From: a candidate division KSB3 bacterium
GTDB taxonomy: Bacteria > Moduliflexota > Moduliflexia > Moduliflexales > Moduliflexaceae
DNA length: 64,000 nt
Assembly: GCA_002748425.1 (NCBI GenBank)
Contig: PDSJ01000017.1
Span: 1-64,000, forward strand
Direction: 5' to 3'
Shown: positions 63,911 to 64,000 of the stretch, one piece after another
Numbering within the stretch: position 1 is the stretch's first letter
Layout of the letters: each line of letters opens with the position of its first letter
Program-made: the position numbers and the translations under genes
The notes under the pieces: generated by a model
The model's input: the letters and a program-made list of their open reading frames with translations, nothing else
Told to the model about the DNA's origin: nothing
Database searches by the model: none

Positions 63911-64000
63911 TTATCGGATAAACTCCCCGTTTTTGCTGAAGATAAAGAACATTCTCAAACCCAGCAGCACAAAAACCACTAAGATACAAGTGATCGCCGC
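63911..64000 (-). CDS. potB: PotB permease, C-terminal end only
   Basis: The last 29 codons of a gene running off the window. They encode a hydrophobic helix (about ITCILVVFVLLGL) and the tail FFIFSKNGEFIR, as expected for the final membrane segment of the partner permease. It ends one base before potC. Identity rests mostly on position. Confidence 0.7.
   Translation of the reverse strand, partial: AAITCILVVFVLLGLRMFFIFSKNGEFIR

Overview
This is about 64 kb from the chromosome of a Gram-negative, diderm bacterium. Evidence for two membranes is the PilMNOPQ assembly system with an outer-membrane secretin, an OmpA-type protein, an RND pump with periplasmic adaptor, an O-antigen-ligase-like protein, and several lipobox proteins. 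Base composition is near 50% GC in the lines I counted. The CIRCE/HrcA heat-shock control and the many TPR proteins recall Deltaproteobacteria and deep candidate phyla such as KSB3/Modulibacteria. I cannot place it more firmly by eye. I see no rRNA, tRNA, CRISPR array, prophage or complete insertion sequence.

Layout. 0.4-2.5 kb (+): murJ lipid II flippase and a macro-domain protein. 2.5-6.8 kb (-): a heat-shock unit behind a perfect CIRCE operator, hrcA-grpE-dnaJ, followed closely by two paralogous genes of a family I do not recognise; dnaK is absent. 7.2-14.5 kb (-): glmM overlapping an RND adaptor gene, the RND pump, a HAD phosphatase and an EVE-domain protein. 14.6-18.1 kb (+): a perfect 16-bp palindrome with an ideal but empty ribosome site, an endonuclease III-like gene, a DUF4384-like/OmpA protein, an unknown small gene, and a YjbQ-family gene. 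18.1-24.9 kb (-): mannose-1-phosphate guanylyltransferase, a small acidic protein, and a coupled pair encoding a secreted unknown protein and a 1306-residue glycoside-hydrolase-like protein.

25.2-30.1 kb: three exported TPR proteins. 30.4-30.9 kb: two tandem paralogous small helical proteins. 30.9-33.8 kb (-): a histidine kinase/NtrC-type regulator pair. 34.1-37.9 kb (+): a zinc-ribbon/coiled-coil membrane protein coupled to ksgA, then uppP. 38.0-48.6 kb (-): pilMNOPQ, two lipoproteins (one with invasin-like Ig repeats) and a very acidic TPR protein, closed by a hairpin, then efp. 48.9-51.3 kb: O-antigen-ligase-like protein, HD-domain protein, thioredoxin. 51.5-60.6 kb (-): an orphan MotA/TolQ-like protein with a long helical tail, an AT-rich LysE-family gene, xth, an AMP-ligase/ACP/acyltransferase fusion, and a GT-C/GT2 glycosyltransferase pair. 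60.8-64 kb: a DsrE-like gene, an AT-rich stretch ending in a structured RNA candidate, then a potD-like/potC/potB polyamine transporter cut by the window edge.

The genes fall into three main themes: envelope assembly (MurJ, GlmM, UppP, ManC, glycosyltransferases, RND pump, OmpA), type IV pili or a related secretin system with likely accessory surface proteins, and proteostasis (HrcA/GrpE/DnaJ, EF-P, thioredoxin). The less familiar items are the two unknown paralogs in the heat-shock unit, the candidate RNA near 61.6-61.9 kb, the orphan ZorA-shaped channel protein, the paired small helical proteins, and the decayed-looking palindrome locus near 14.65 kb.
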